From CAWATZ01 sp963784995 (lineage in GTDB: Bacteria > Planctomycetota > Planctomycetia > Gemmatales > Gemmataceae): a stretch of DNA of 64,000 nucleotides. Made by a program: the position numbers and the translations under genes. The stretch is taken from NCBI GenBank assembly GCA_963784995.1, contig CAWATZ010000004.1, positions 248,001 to 312,000 of the forward strand, in the 5' to 3' direction. Below are positions 1 to 9,453 of the stretch, piece after piece. The notes below the pieces were generated by a model. It was not told where the DNA came from and made no database searches. It was given only the letters and a program-made list of their open reading frames with translations. How positions within the stretch are numbered: position 1 is the stretch's first letter; the number at the start of each line of letters is the position of its first letter.

Positions 1-2455
1 TTCCAGCACGTGGCGCGAGCCAGGCACATCGGGAAAGTGGTGCTGTCACTGCAAGACCCCGAAGCCAGGGCCATCCCTTCTACCGAGGATAGCCGCGACC
101 TTCCGCCAGGATGGCACCTACTTGATCGTCGGCGGGATGGGCGGGTTCGGCCTGGCGACGGCGCAGTGGATGGTCCGCCAGGGGGCGCGGCACCTGGCGC
201 TGATGGGACGCCGGGGCGCGGCCTCGGCGGAAGCCCAGGAGGCCGTCCGCTCTCTCGAACAGGCTGGAGCGAAGGTCCTGGTCGCCACGGCGGACGTGAC
301 TCGCGAAGAGCAGCTGGCACGAGTTCTCGCAGGGGTGCGCAAGTCGCTGCCGCCGCTGCGCGGCGTCTTCCACACCGCGATGGTCCTGGATGACGGCATT
401 CTGGAGCGACTGACTCCGGCGCGCTTCCAGGCAGTGCTCGCGCCCAAGGTGGTCGGGGCCTGGAACCTGCATCGACTCACTGCGGAAGATCCGCTTGACT
501 ACTTCGTGCTCTTCTCGTCGGTCTCGGCGGTCGTCGGCAACCGCGGCCAGGGAAGTTACGCCGCTGCCAACCTCTTCCTCGACACCCTGGCCCGGCACAG
601 GCGGGCTCAGGGTCGGCCGGCGCTTTCGGTGAACTGGACCGCAGTCGCCGACGTCGGTTACCTGGCGCGCAATCCGCACATCCGCGAGCACCTGGCCCAC
701 CTCGGCCTGGAGGCGCTGCCCGCGGAGGAATTGCTGAAGACGCTGGGGCAATTACTGCACTGGGGGGCAGCACAGACAGCAGTCATGCGTTTTGACGGCG
801 CGCGGTGGGCACAGCAGTTTCCGGCCGGCACGTCCCCCCGGTTTTCCCAGGTCGTTCCCCAGAACGAGGCGGGACGGCCTGGGACAGAGGTGTCGCCGTC
901 TGAGTCTGCAGCCTTCCCTGGCAGCCTCGGAGAAACAGGGGCAAGCGAACGGCAGGAGCAGGTCGTGGCGCGGGTCCGGGAGCACGTCTGCAAGGTGCTG
1001 GGCATCGCAGCCGGAAAACTGGACGCGGATCGGCCGCTGACGGAACTGGGGCTGGATTCGCTCATGGCAGTCGAGCTGAGTACCCGGATCAAGAAGGACT
1101 TTTCCCTTGAGTTGGCAATGATGAAGTTCATGCAGGGGATCTCGACGTCCGGACTGATCGCCGACGTTTACAAGGGGCTGGCCCAACAAGCCGCCGCGCC
1201 GGGCCTGCCATCCCCAAGTCGGAACGGCACAGCCGGTGGGAAAAGCACGGCCGGGCTCCCGGATTGGAAGACCGAAATGGCCCTGGACCAGGCCATCGCG
1301 GTCACTCCAAATCTGCGCGTCCCTGTCGGTGACCCATCCATGCCGCTCCTGACGGGTGCGACGGGTTTCCTCGGTTCCTTCTTGCTGCACGAGCTTCTGC
1401 GGCAATCCGACTGGCGGGTTCACTGTCTTGTCCGCTGTCGGAACGCGGAGCAAGGTCTGGAGCGCATCCGGCAGAGCATGGAAACCTACCTGCTCTGGGA
1501 ACCCCGTTTTGCCTCGCGCATCGTTGCCGTGCCAGGGGACCTTGCCCAACCAGAGCTGGGGCTCGCGCCCGACGCATCCGGGAAACTGGCGGAGGAGATC
1601 GATGTCATTTACCACAATGGCGCCAACGTGGATCTGCTTCAGCCGTATGGCCCTCTCAAACCGTCGAACGTGCAGGGAACCCGGGAAGTGCTTTCCCTAG
1701 CGTGCCGCGGACAATTGAAGCAGGTCCATTTCATCTCTTCCCTGGGCGTGTTCGATCTGCGGCAGCAAGCCCATCCGCGCGTGGTCCGGGAAACTGACCT
1801 CCCGGCGGACCTTGATGCGCTTCGCTACGGGTATGAGCAGAGCAAGGCCGTTGCCGAGTCCCTGGTCCGAGAGGCTGGCTGCCGGGGTATTCCAGTCATG
1901 GTTTACAGACCCGGCCTGATCAATGCGTGCAGCACGACCGGAGCCTACACGACCCAGGACATCTTCGCCCGTCTGATCAAGTGCTGGGTTGACCTACAAC
2001 TGGCACCCGACCTGGACAGAGACGTGCTGGGCACCCCAGTCGATTATGTGAGCCGAGCGGTGGTCTACCTGTCCCAGCAACCGAAGTCCATTGGCAAAAC
2101 CTTCCACCTGAGTAACCCAACCCCGGTTCGGATGCGTGCGCTGGCCGACATGGTGCGTGCCTCCGGCTACCCGATCGGGTTCGTGCCCTATGATCAGTGG
2201 CATGCACGACTGGCCGCCCTGGCCCGAAAAACCGACGATGAGGCCTTGGCGGCAATCATTCCCTTCCTCGCGCAAGAGACAGCTGTGGACCCCATGCCTG
2301 TCTGGCCGCCCCACAACGTCCACTTCGATTGTCAGGCAACCCTTGCGGCGCTGGAAGGCAGTTCCATCGTCTGCCCGCGCATCGACGTTAGCCTGGTCCA
2401 ATGCTGCCTGGACTATTTCGCGCGAATCGGTTTCGTGTGCGGGCCGCTGCACTGA
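1..2455 (+). CDS. Polyketide synthase C-terminus: ketoreductase - acyl carrier protein - thioester reductase (5' truncated, one frame break)
   Basis: This is the end of a modular PKS or lipid synthase whose start lies left of the window. The first ~90 bases (frame 1) read as the end of an enoylreductase-like region (ARHIGKVVLSLQDPEA). The ketoreductase begins in frame 2 near base 105 (DGTYLIVGGMGGFG, then SYAAAN with the catalytic Tyr at 557-559), so there is a one-base frame break between about 85 and 107. An acyl carrier protein follows, with the phosphopantetheine Ser in GLDSL at 1058-1060. A thioester reductase ends the protein: NAD(P)-binding TGATGFLG near 1352-1375 and the YxxxK pair (YEQSK) at 1832-1846. 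Thioester reductases release the ACP-bound chain as an aldehyde or alcohol using NADPH. This ending fits a lipid-type synthase. The substrate is unknown. Domain calls are secure; the pathway is inferred from the neighbours. Confidence 0.88.
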   Translation, partial: SSTWREPGTSGKWCCHCKTPKPGPSLLPRIAATFRQDGTYLIVGGMGGFGLATAQWMVRQGARHLALMGRRGAASAEAQEAVRSLEQAGAKVLVATADVTREEQLARVLAGVRKSLPPLRGVFHTAMVLDDGILERLTPARFQAVLAPKVVGAWNLHRLTAEDPLDYFVLFSSVSAVVGNRGQGSYAAANLFLDTLARHRRAQGRPALSVNWTAVADVGYLARNPHIREHLAHLGLEALPAEELLKTLGQLLHWGAAQTAVMRFDGARWAQQFPAGTSPRFSQVVPQNEAGRPGTEVSPSESAAFPGSLGETGASERQEQVVARVREHVCKVLGIAAGKLDADRPLTELGLDSLMAVELSTRIKKDFSLELAMMKFMQGISTSGLIADVYKGLAQQAAAPGLPSPSRNGTAGGKSTAGLPDWKTEMALDQAIAVTPNLRVPVGDPSMPLLTGATGFLGSFLLHELLRQSDWRVHCLVRCRNAEQGLERIRQSMETYLLWEPRFASRIVAVPGDLAQPELGLAPDASGKLAEEIDVIYHNGANVDLLQPYGPLKPSNVQGTREVLSLACRGQLKQVHFISSLGVFDLRQQAHPRVVRETDLPADLDALRYGYEQSKAVAESLVREAGCRGIPVMVYRPGLINACSTTGAYTTQDIFARLIKCWVDLQLAPDLDRDVLGTPVDYVSRAVVYLSQQPKSIGKTFHLSNPTPVRMRALADMVRASGYPIGFVPYDQWHARLAALARKTDDEALAAIIPFLAQETAVDPMPVWPPHNVHFDCQATLAALEGSSIVCPRIDVSLVQCCLDYFARIGFVCGPLH

Positions 2456-2569
2456 CCTTAGGAACAGTTAGTTGAGTGGAAAGTCTTGTCAAGGGACCCG
2501 GGTGGTATCAGAGATTGTCTCTCGGTGTCGCCAGCTTGCCTGTGTTAAGTCAGACAAAGGAAGACTTCA

Positions 2570-4130
2570 ATGAGCCCCTCTGCGGGAAATAGGCTCGTCG
2601 GTTCCTCCGTCGCTCCGGATCGACCACCCATGCCGGAAGGAACCCCATCTGGTCCAAAGGAAGACCGCGGGGCGGCAACAGAGCCAGGGCATAATGGATT
2701 GCATCCTTCCCAAAGCAAGTCTCCTCCCACTGACGTCGGTGGGATGGTCCACTTCCACGGGGAGTTAGGGAAGCAGTTCTGGCTGTTTCCCCTGCCCGTC
2801 GTTCCGTTTGAACACTATTTCCTTGCGGATAGTTCCGCCGATTACCCCATGTGCCCGTTCGTTCGCCTGACGTTTACCGGGCACCTGAAAAAACAGCGAT
2901 TTGGCGAGGCGTTGCGAGCCGCTCTCGACCGGCATCCGCTCTTGCGAGCCCACCTCCGCGGGCCGCGCAACGGGAGAACTTCGGAACTTGCCTGGACGGA
3001 TTCCTGCGGCCAAGATGCCTTCCTTGACTGGGACGGGGAACTGCGCCTCTTGGATTCCCCAATGGGCGTCGGATCGATCTGACGTCGGAGATCGGTATCC
3101 GCCTTTGGGTACGCGAGGGCAATGAGATAACCTACTTGTGGCTCCAGTTCCATCATGCCTGCTGCGACCTCCTCGGTTTCATGAGCTTCATTGAGGATCT
3201 TCTCAAGTGCTACCACGAGCCCCCTCAGCAGTGGCCCATAAGGTCTGCGGAAACCGGCTTGCGTGAGCAACTCCTCCGACAACGAGGCCAAATGGGTCGG
3301 CCGTGGAGGGAGTGGGCAGTCCGGACCGCATTGGTGCTGTCCCGGTTTGTCGCCTTCTACGCAACCAAGCCTTGCCCAATCGTTGGTTCGTCGAGGGAAG
3401 AGATGCCCGATACCGAGTCCATCTCACTTCCAGCCTTCCATTCCCACTTCTTCGCGCGGAGGATCTCCTGCGTCTCCGGCGGCACGCCAAGCAAACGGGT
3501 TCCACGCTGAACGACCTCCTGCTCCGGGATCTCTTCCTGTCGTTCCGCGACTGGATGCAGGCCACCGACTCGCAACGACAGGGGTCAACGTTACGCATAG
3601 GGATCCCGCAGAACTTGCGTCAGGATGCTGACAACGCGATGCCGGCTGCCAACCGGATGGGAATGGTGTTCCTGGATCGCGACTTCCGTCTTCCTGTCAA
3701 CCCGAAGGACTTGCTCGATGGCATCCGCCGGGAAACCGCGCAAATCAAGCGTTGGAGCCTGGGACTGGGCATGGTCTCGGTAGTGAATTGGTCTGGCCGC
3801 GTGCGGGGAGGCATCGCGCGCCTGGTCCCGCCTGATCGCTGCCTATCCTCCGCTGTGTTCTCCAACATGGGCACCTTTCTTGCGGACTGTTCCCTCCCGC
3901 GCCAGGACCCTTGCGTCGTTGCGGGCGACGTGCGACTGGAGAGCATCGAGAGCATTCCGGCGACGAGGCCGAACACGAATGTCATCCTCACCGTCGCCAC
4001 CTATGCCGGCCGTCTCAACGTGTGCATGGGCTACGATCACCGGATCTTCAGTCCCACCCAGAGCCAGGGGTTGTTTCAATCATTCATTCATCAGGTGCGG
4101 ACCTCCGCGGAAAGGAGTTCGCCGGCATGA
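2570..4130 (+). CDS. Condensation-domain-like acyltransferase, split over three frames
   Basis: The product would be about 520 residues once two frame breaks are repaired. The N-terminal part (2570 to ~3058, frame 2) contains VPFEHYFLADSSADYPMCPF and DRHPLLRAH, typical of the condensation / CoA-dependent acyltransferase fold. The middle (~3058 to ~3375, frame 1) holds the catalytic HHACCD, matching the family HHxxxD motif. The C-terminal part (~3375-4130, frame 3) holds RIGIPQNLR and the late GYDHRIFS stretch. The breaks lie in a CCCC run at 3057-3060 and near 3372-3380; each is repaired by adding one base. Family members join an acyl or peptidyl donor to an amine or alcohol. Sitting between a PKS with a reductive release domain and an exporter, it probably acylates the released chain or a sugar or alcohol head group. 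The stop overlaps the exporter start (ATGA), so translation is probably coupled. Decay versus sequencing error is unresolved. Confidence 0.72.
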
Positions 4131-6042
4131 ACCGGGTCGCCTGGAAAATGCTGACCGGCGACCGCCACAAGTACCTGGTCCTGGTGCTGGGAGTGGCCTT
4201 CGCTACCGTCCTCATGTCCGACCAGGCGTCGGTGTTCTGGGGGGTGATGCGGCGGACCACCAGCCAGATCCGGGACATCCACCCCAAGGGCATCTGGGTG
4301 ATGGACCCGGGGGCGCTGTACATCGAAGAGTTCAAGCCCTTGCGCGAAGAGGACCTGTACCGTGTTCGCAGCGTGGCGGGCGTTGCCTGGGCAGTCCCCC
4401 TGTTCAAGGGCCTGGTTCACGTTCGGGCAAGCGGCAAATCCAGACAGGTGGTGCTGGTCGGCGTGGACCACCGCACCCTGATCGGCGCTCCGCGCGAAAT
4501 GATTCTCGGCCGAGCCGAAGACCTTCGCGGTCCGGAGGCCGTCCTCGTCGATGAATTGGGTTACAGTCTGCTCTGGCCCAATGCGCCGCTGAGTCTCGGC
4601 CAGGAACTGGAGATCAACGAACGACGTGCGGTCGTCGTCGGCGTTTGCAAGGCCTCGCCTCTCTTCCAGACGCTTCCCATCCTCTACACAGGGTTCGGAC
4701 AGGCGCAATCATTCCAACCCGAGGAACGTCATCACACCTCCTTCGTCCTGGCAGTCCCAGAGGCGGGCACTCCCATCAAAGAGGTGTGCCAACGCATCAG
4801 CTCTCAGACCGGACTCCTTGCCGTTACGGGCGAGGAGTTCTGCTGGATCACCATCGGCTATTACTTCGGTCATACAGGCATCCCCCTCAACTTCATTGTG
4901 ATCGTGGCAATCGGATTCGTCGTGGGTGTCGCCGTCGCTGGGCAGACCTTTTACCTGTTCACGGTTGATAATCTGCGCCAGTTCGGCGTCTTGAAGGCCC
5001 TCGGCGCCAACAACCGATTGCTGTTACGCATGATCCTGTTCCAGGCGTTGATCGTCGGACTGATCGGCTACGGCATGGGGATCGGTACGACGGCATTCCT
5101 CATTGATTCGCTCACCAAGAGAACGCTTCACCTGGCAGGCTTTTATTTGCCCTGGCAGATCATGGTGGGAACGGCCGGGTGCGTCCTGGTGATCATGATC
5201 CTGGCCAGCCTGATGAGCATCCGGCGAGTGTTCGTGCTGGAGGCCGCCATCGTCTTTCAAGGCAATTTGGTGGCCGGGCCAGGGCCAAAGCCGAAGCCGA
5301 CCGAACCGACGCTCCAGTCCCCTAACCATGCGGGATTATGCTGCCGGCGGGTCTGGAAGGAGTTCGGCACGGCCGAGACGCGCACCGCCGCCCTCCGGGG
5401 TGTCGATCTGGACGTCGCCGCGGGAGAACTCTCTCTGCTCGTTGGCCCAAGTGGCTGTGGCAAGACGACGCTGCTGTCCGTGCTCTCGGGATTGCTCGAC
5501 CCGACCGAGGGCGACGTGTGGGCTGTCGGGGTGGACCTGGGACGCCTGTCGGCCGGGGATCGAATCCGCTTTCGCAGGGATACCGTCGGTTTCGTGTTCC
5601 AGCAGTTTCACCTGTTACCTGCGTTGACCGCGGTCGAGAACGTCGCACTGCCGCTGATCCTGGCAGCCTATTCGCGAGGCGAAGCCCTGAGCAAGGCTCA
5701 AGCCTGTCTGACTCAATTAGGACTGGGGCACCGCGCCACCGCGCTGCCGTCGCAGTTGTCAGGCGGCCAGCAGCAGCGCGTGGCCATCGCGCAGGCGCTG
5801 GTCCACGAGCCGCGAATCCTGGTCTGCGACGAGCCGACGTCGGCCCTGGACGCGGAGTCCGGCGCACCGTGATGGAACTGCTCCATAGGGTAGCCGTTCA
5901 GCCAACGCGGGTGGTGCTGGTCGTCACGCACGATAGCCGGGTCTTCTCTTTCGGAGATCGAGTGTTGCACATGGAAGACGGCTGCATCGTTGCCGCCAAC
6001 ACTCCCATGCCTGCCATGAGTGAGCGGGAGGGGCAGCAATGA
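4127..6042 (+). CDS. DevC-type permease fused to DevA/LolD-type ABC ATPase (one frame break)
   Basis: Start ATG 4127 overlaps the previous stop. Residues 1 to ~390 are a MacB/FtsX-type permease: a first membrane helix at ~15-36, a large periplasmic domain, then three helices at about 252-278, 299-327 and 343-365, with the FGVLKALGA motif between them. After a Pro-rich linker (PGPKPKPTEP) the same frame continues into an ATPase: Walker A GPSGCGKTT (~5444-5470), Q-loop FVFQQFHLLPA, signature LSGGQQQR (~5758-5781), Walker B ILVCDEPTSALDAESG. One base is missing near 5861-5864, which creates a stop at 5870; the other frame carries on with RTVMELLHRVA, the switch His region VVTHDSR, and ends at 6042. 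Repaired length is about 638 residues. DevBCA-type exporters move glycolipids across the outer membrane with an HlyD-type adaptor, which follows here (ATGA overlap). Permease-first fusion is unusual; MacB has the ATPase first. Confidence 0.82.
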
Positions 6043-7190
6043 ACCTGAAAATTATGCTGCCGCTGCTGGCCCTGGGGATGATGGTCTACGCCATGCTCCA
6101 TGTCTTGCGTGCGTCCTCGACCACGGAACCTATGTCTCCATTCCTTCCCGAGGGAAAAGGGATTTGCCGCAACGTTGTCATAGCTGCATCGGGAATTGTC
6201 GAGGCCCAGACGGAGAACGTCGCCGTGGGGACCCCGCTGGCGGGCATCGTCACACGGGTCCGGGTAGGGGTGGGACAGAGAGTCAAGGTCGGTGATGCTC
6301 TGTTCTGCCTCGATGATCGCGAACTGCTGGCCGATCTGAACTGTCAGGAGACAAACCTTCAGGCTGCTCAAGCCCAGCAGGCCAATGTCGAGCTGGCGAG
6401 GCGGCAACTGGACCATACCAGGGCCGAAGCGGCCCATGTCAACGCAGGCGTCAATCCGCATCGGCTGAAAGTCGTGGAGTACACCATCGAGCGGTCGCGC
6501 GAGCAGGTGCGTTTCCTGGCGGGAGAAGTAGATCGCTACGATCAGTTGCGGTCACAGGGCGGGGTCAGCAAGCAAGATTTTGAGTCGATGAAGACGCGCT
6601 GCAAGCAGGCTGAGCTAGAACTGTGCGAGCAGCAAGCCGAGCTGCTGCATCTGCGCAATCACGTGACGCCGGAACACCGGGCGATGATGGAGGCCAAGCT
6701 CCATCAGGCGGAGGCCAACCTCCGCGTCGCCGCGGAAGTGGCGCGCGTGGGGGTGGAACAGGCCAGAAGTCAGGTCGAGCGGGTGAAAACTCAACTGGAG
6801 CACTTGACGGTGCGTGCTTTGCTAGATGGCGACATTCTTCAGGTCAACGTCAGGCCGGGGGAATACGTCGGTACCCCCCCTGGCCGGCCTCTGGTGTTGC
6901 TGGGGAATGTGCATCCGCTGCACATCCGTGTTAGCATTGATGAGCATGAGAGCCCACGGTTTCGCATTGGAGCCATTGCCCGCGCCCACCTCAAAGGAGC
7001 GTCCCAGGAAAGCTACGATCTCTCCTTTGTGCGCGTGGAGCCCTTCGTCGTCCCCAAACCCTCTCTTACCGGTTCGACCATGGAAAAATCGGACACGAGA
7101 GTCCTGCAGGTCATTTATGCACTGCAACAGCAGCGAGGGCCATTGTATGTTGGTCAGCAGATGGATGTGTTTATCGAAAGCGAGCCTTGA
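6039..7190 (+). CDS. HlyD/DevB-like membrane fusion protein (ABC exporter adaptor)
   Basis: 383 residues. A single N-terminal membrane helix (about residues 4-22) anchors it in the inner membrane. A split biotinyl-lipoyl domain surrounds an alpha-helical hairpin: the first half is GIVTRVRVGVGQRVKVGD (~70-90) and the second is LLDGDILQVNVRPGEYV near 267. The Gln/Glu/Ala/Arg-rich region between (~105-250) is a coiled-coil hairpin. A beta-barrel segment with VSIDEHESPRF follows. Such adaptors link an inner-membrane pump to an outer-membrane channel; no TolC-like gene is in the window. Its start overlaps the ATPase stop by ATGA, so pump and adaptor are one transcriptional unit with the condensation protein and probably the PKS. 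It corresponds to DevB in the DevBCA scheme; MacA would be the other close reading. Confidence 0.87.
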   Translation: MNLKIMLPLLALGMMVYAMLHVLRASSTTEPMSPFLPEGKGICRNVVIAASGIVEAQTENVAVGTPLAGIVTRVRVGVGQRVKVGDALFCLDDRELLADLNCQETNLQAAQAQQANVELARRQLDHTRAEAAHVNAGVNPHRLKVVEYTIERSREQVRFLAGEVDRYDQLRSQGGVSKQDFESMKTRCKQAELELCEQQAELLHLRNHVTPEHRAMMEAKLHQAEANLRVAAEVARVGVEQARSQVERVKTQLEHLTVRALLDGDILQVNVRPGEYVGTPPGRPLVLLGNVHPLHIRVSIDEHESPRFRIGAIARAHLKGASQESYDLSFVRVEPFVVPKPSLTGSTMEKSDTRVLQVIYALQQQRGPLYVGQQMDVFIESEP

Positions 7191-7487
7191 ATCAGATGTT
7201 GTCGGCTAGCCAAGAAGAAGGGCTGTTGCCCGCGGGGTTGATAGAGAAGCATAAAGGCCTCCCTTGTTCCTACGACCACTTGGCAAGAGGTTGGGGACAA
7301 GAAAGGCCTGCAAACCGGTGTAGGACAGGTAGGCCCGGATTCAAGAGCAAAAAGAGCGTTCAGGGAGCCGCGAGACTCATGTTGAGGCTGCCCTCCGTCC
7401 ACCCTCCGTCCTGAGAGGAAAAATTACTCATGGAAGTGCCATTCAGAACTGATTCGAGTAGTAGTGTGACTTCAGCAGGAGCAGAGA
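7191..7487. other. Gap without a recognisable gene
   Basis: About 297 bases between the adaptor and the short-chain dehydrogenase. No frame has a convincing product, and I see no clear terminator. An AGGAG at about 7476-7481 is the ribosome binding site of the next gene. Base composition becomes visibly more AT-rich from about 7420 onward, continuing into that gene. Confidence 0.5.
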
Positions 7488-8138
7488 ATGAATAGACAGA
7501 TCTGCATTGTAGGGGGAGGAGCAGTACTCGCTCAGCCTCTCATTCGTCACTTCCTTGTCATGGGGGATAAGATCCATGCCATTTGCCGAAATAGTCGCCC
7601 GACAAGTTGTCATCCGAACCTGAGAGTGTATGATAAGGAACTCCCTGAGGGTCCGTTGGATGTCCTGATCACAATGGCCGGACGTGTGGAGAATTCCAAA
7701 CTCTGCGAGATGACAACAGAGCAATGGGGCAAGGTAATAGACGACACTTTGGGAGTCGTGTTTGATGCTTTCAGACAGCTTCTACCCAAAATGAATTACA
7801 GTTCCAATGTAATCGTCTTTGGGTCCATTGTAGGATCCATCGGAGGCTACGGCTGTGCAAACTATGCTGCCGCCAAAGCAGGATTAGTAGGTCTAGTAAG
7901 AGCTGCTTCCAATGAGTATTCTCTCAAGAAGCAAATGTGTATCAACCTTCTGGAGTTAGGCTATATTGACTCGGGAATGGGAACTCGCCTGGGAGATGGA
8001 ATCAAGGAAAAGATTCTTCCCAGGATTCCGTTAGGAAGATTTGGCACAGAAGAAGACGTGGTGTTGGCTATCGATTTCCTGTCCCATACACGTTTCATGA
8101 CAGGAGGGATACTCACACTCTCTGGAGGACTGCAATAA
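7488..8138 (+). CDS. Short-chain dehydrogenase/reductase (FabG-like)
   Basis: 216 residues, ATG 7488 preceded by GCAGGAGCAGAGA. The fold is classical SDR: an N-terminal beta strand with IVGGGAVLAQPL in place of the usual TGxxxGIG, an NAG-like ITMAGRVEN, catalytic Ser in VFGSIVGS (S113), Tyr126 and Lys130 in NYAAAKAG, then RIPLGRFGTEEDVV and a C-terminal TGGILTLSGG. It would reduce a ketone or oxidise an alcohol with NAD(P). The glycine-rich cofactor motif is degenerate, so cofactor preference is unclear. The coding sequence is clearly more AT-rich than all neighbours and uses many A/T-ending codons, which suggests more recent transfer. Position next to a PKS/DevBCA-like set suggests an auxiliary ketoreductase, comparable to HetN/HglG-type SDRs, but that is inference. 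Confidence 0.85.
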   Translation: MNRQICIVGGGAVLAQPLIRHFLVMGDKIHAICRNSRPTSCHPNLRVYDKELPEGPLDVLITMAGRVENSKLCEMTTEQWGKVIDDTLGVVFDAFRQLLPKMNYSSNVIVFGSIVGSIGGYGCANYAAAKAGLVGLVRAASNEYSLKKQMCINLLELGYIDSGMGTRLGDGIKEKILPRIPLGRFGTEEDVVLAIDFLSHTRFMTGGILTLSGGLQ

Positions 8139-8247
8139 GCCTCAAGTTCAAGAGTGGCAAATTGCAAAGCGAGACGATGTCCTCATCCGTGGCAAGGACA
8201 TCCTGGCGAAAGGCGGTCGCGGACTCAAAGATCGACTGTGCGACCGA

Positions 8248-8267
8248 AAAAGGGACGCATCCCTTTT
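8248..8267 (+). terminator. Possible intrinsic terminator after the SDR gene
   Basis: AAAAGGGA at 8248-8255 pairs with TCCCTTTT at 8260-8267 around a 4-base loop, about 110 bases after the SDR stop and followed by no other gene until 8404. The stem is short and has only modest GC. Confidence 0.3.
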
Positions 8268-8403
8268 GCCACGGGCGAGCGAAAAGGAGGTGCTCGACAA
8301 ACACTCTGGTCCACGAGACAAAGCCACGGAAACCGGCCACTCGGTGGCCGGGAGGGAACGAGGTGATTGACTTGCGAACTGAAACCCTTTGGAGCAATGC
8401 CCC

Positions 8404-9387
8404 ATGAAGCATCGTGTCCGACCCAGTTTCCAGCCCCGCCTGGAGGCTCTCGAATCGCGCTGGGTCCCCAGCGCACCCGCCCTCAACGTGTCGTCGCATG
8501 CAGGAATCATCGCGGCCATCAGCCCGGCCAAGGGCGACATCCAGGTCGTGCCGTTAAAGGAACACCTGACGATCACGGCCGTCTCCGACGGCGTTTACAC
8601 CTACCAGGGGAACGCCACCCACCTCGGCCAGGTGACCGCGTTCTCGTTCCCCGACAACACGTTCGTCAAGATCGCCGCCGACGGCGACCAGATCTTCGGC
8701 CAGCTCTACCCCGCGTCGGCCACGACCGGGTCGATGACGTTCACCGGCGGCACGGGCCAGTACGCCCACGCCTCGGGGTCAGCGACCTACGTGATCTCGG
8801 TGGACCCCAGGACCGGGGCGAGCAACATCGACATCGTCGGGACGCTCGCCTACGACAAGCACGACAAGGGAGGCATGGGCGACAGCAAGGCCCTGCCCTT
8901 CGCGATCACCGGCGGCGGCCCAGCCCCGCAGGGCGTGGCGCTGGCCCCCAACGTCTCGGTGCCGCACTACGCCACCGGCGTCGCCAGCTTCCTGGGCTCG
9001 TACACCGGCAGCGGGATGTTTGAACACGACCCGCTGGTCATCGACCCGGTGACCGGTGCCGTGACGGCGAACTTCCAGGGGACCTTCACGTTCGTGGCCG
9101 CCAACGGCGACAAGCTGGTGACCCACTACGGCACCGGCTACACCGGCAAGATGACCGGCCAGCTGTCCGCCGATGGCACGACGCTGACGGGCGTGCAGTT
9201 CGACGCCGTCTTCACCATCGACGGTGCCCAGAGCACAGGGCAGTTCGCCGGCGCCAGCGGCAGCTGGCGGATGATCGCGCACGCCGACTCCATCTCGCTG
9301 GTGTCGATGGTCGCGGGGTACACCGCCCCGTTCGACTACACCTGGACGGGCGGGGGGACGATCGTCTTCGCCCACGGCAAGCACTGA
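8404..9387 (+). CDS. Secreted protein with planctomycete LExLExR N-terminus and two lipocalin/AOC-like beta-barrel repeats
   Basis: 327 residues from ATG 8404, with GGAG about 9 bases upstream; an in-frame TTG at 8389 is less likely. The N-terminus (PRLEALESRWVPSA, residues ~10-23) is the short charged export-associated motif common on planctomycete surface proteins. The rest is low in Cys and rich in Gly/Thr/Ala/Asp, with alternating beta pattern. It divides into two similar halves: each has THLGQ- or GSGMF-type openings, an AADGDQIFGQLYP / AANGDKLVTHYG strand pair, and a TGGTGQYAHASGSA / STGQFAGASGSW closing strand. This closing GTGxFAGASG pattern is shared by many small secreted planctomycete proteins. 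No catalytic residue is evident. It stands alone, and its function is unknown. Confidence 0.72.
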   Translation: MKHRVRPSFQPRLEALESRWVPSAPALNVSSHAGIIAAISPAKGDIQVVPLKEHLTITAVSDGVYTYQGNATHLGQVTAFSFPDNTFVKIAADGDQIFGQLYPASATTGSMTFTGGTGQYAHASGSATYVISVDPRTGASNIDIVGTLAYDKHDKGGMGDSKALPFAITGGGPAPQGVALAPNVSVPHYATGVASFLGSYTGSGMFEHDPLVIDPVTGAVTANFQGTFTFVAANGDKLVTHYGTGYTGKMTGQLSADGTTLTGVQFDAVFTIDGAQSTGQFAGASGSWRMIAHADSISLVSMVAGYTAPFDYTWTGGGTIVFAHGKH

Positions 9388-9421
9388 CCCTCCGGGGCCA
9401 GGACAGCCGACCGCGTTCCCA

Positions 9422-9453
9422 ACCCGGCGGGCCATCGCTCAGGCTCGCCGGGT
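9422..9453 (+). terminator. Weak hairpin after the 8404 gene
   Basis: ACCCGGCG at 9422-9429 pairs with CGCCGGGT at 9446-9453 (8 bp, 16-base loop), 35 bases after the stop. No U-run follows. From here to 9691 no gene is recognisable; the part after about 9550 belongs to the tandem duplication. Confidence 0.25.

Noticed and set aside
4127..7190. MacAB-type drug efflux as the main reading of the exporter
   Set aside because: MacB has the ATPase first and a four-helix layout after it. Here the permease comes first and the genes follow a lipid-type PKS, which fits DevBCA better. Macrolide efflux is not formally excluded.
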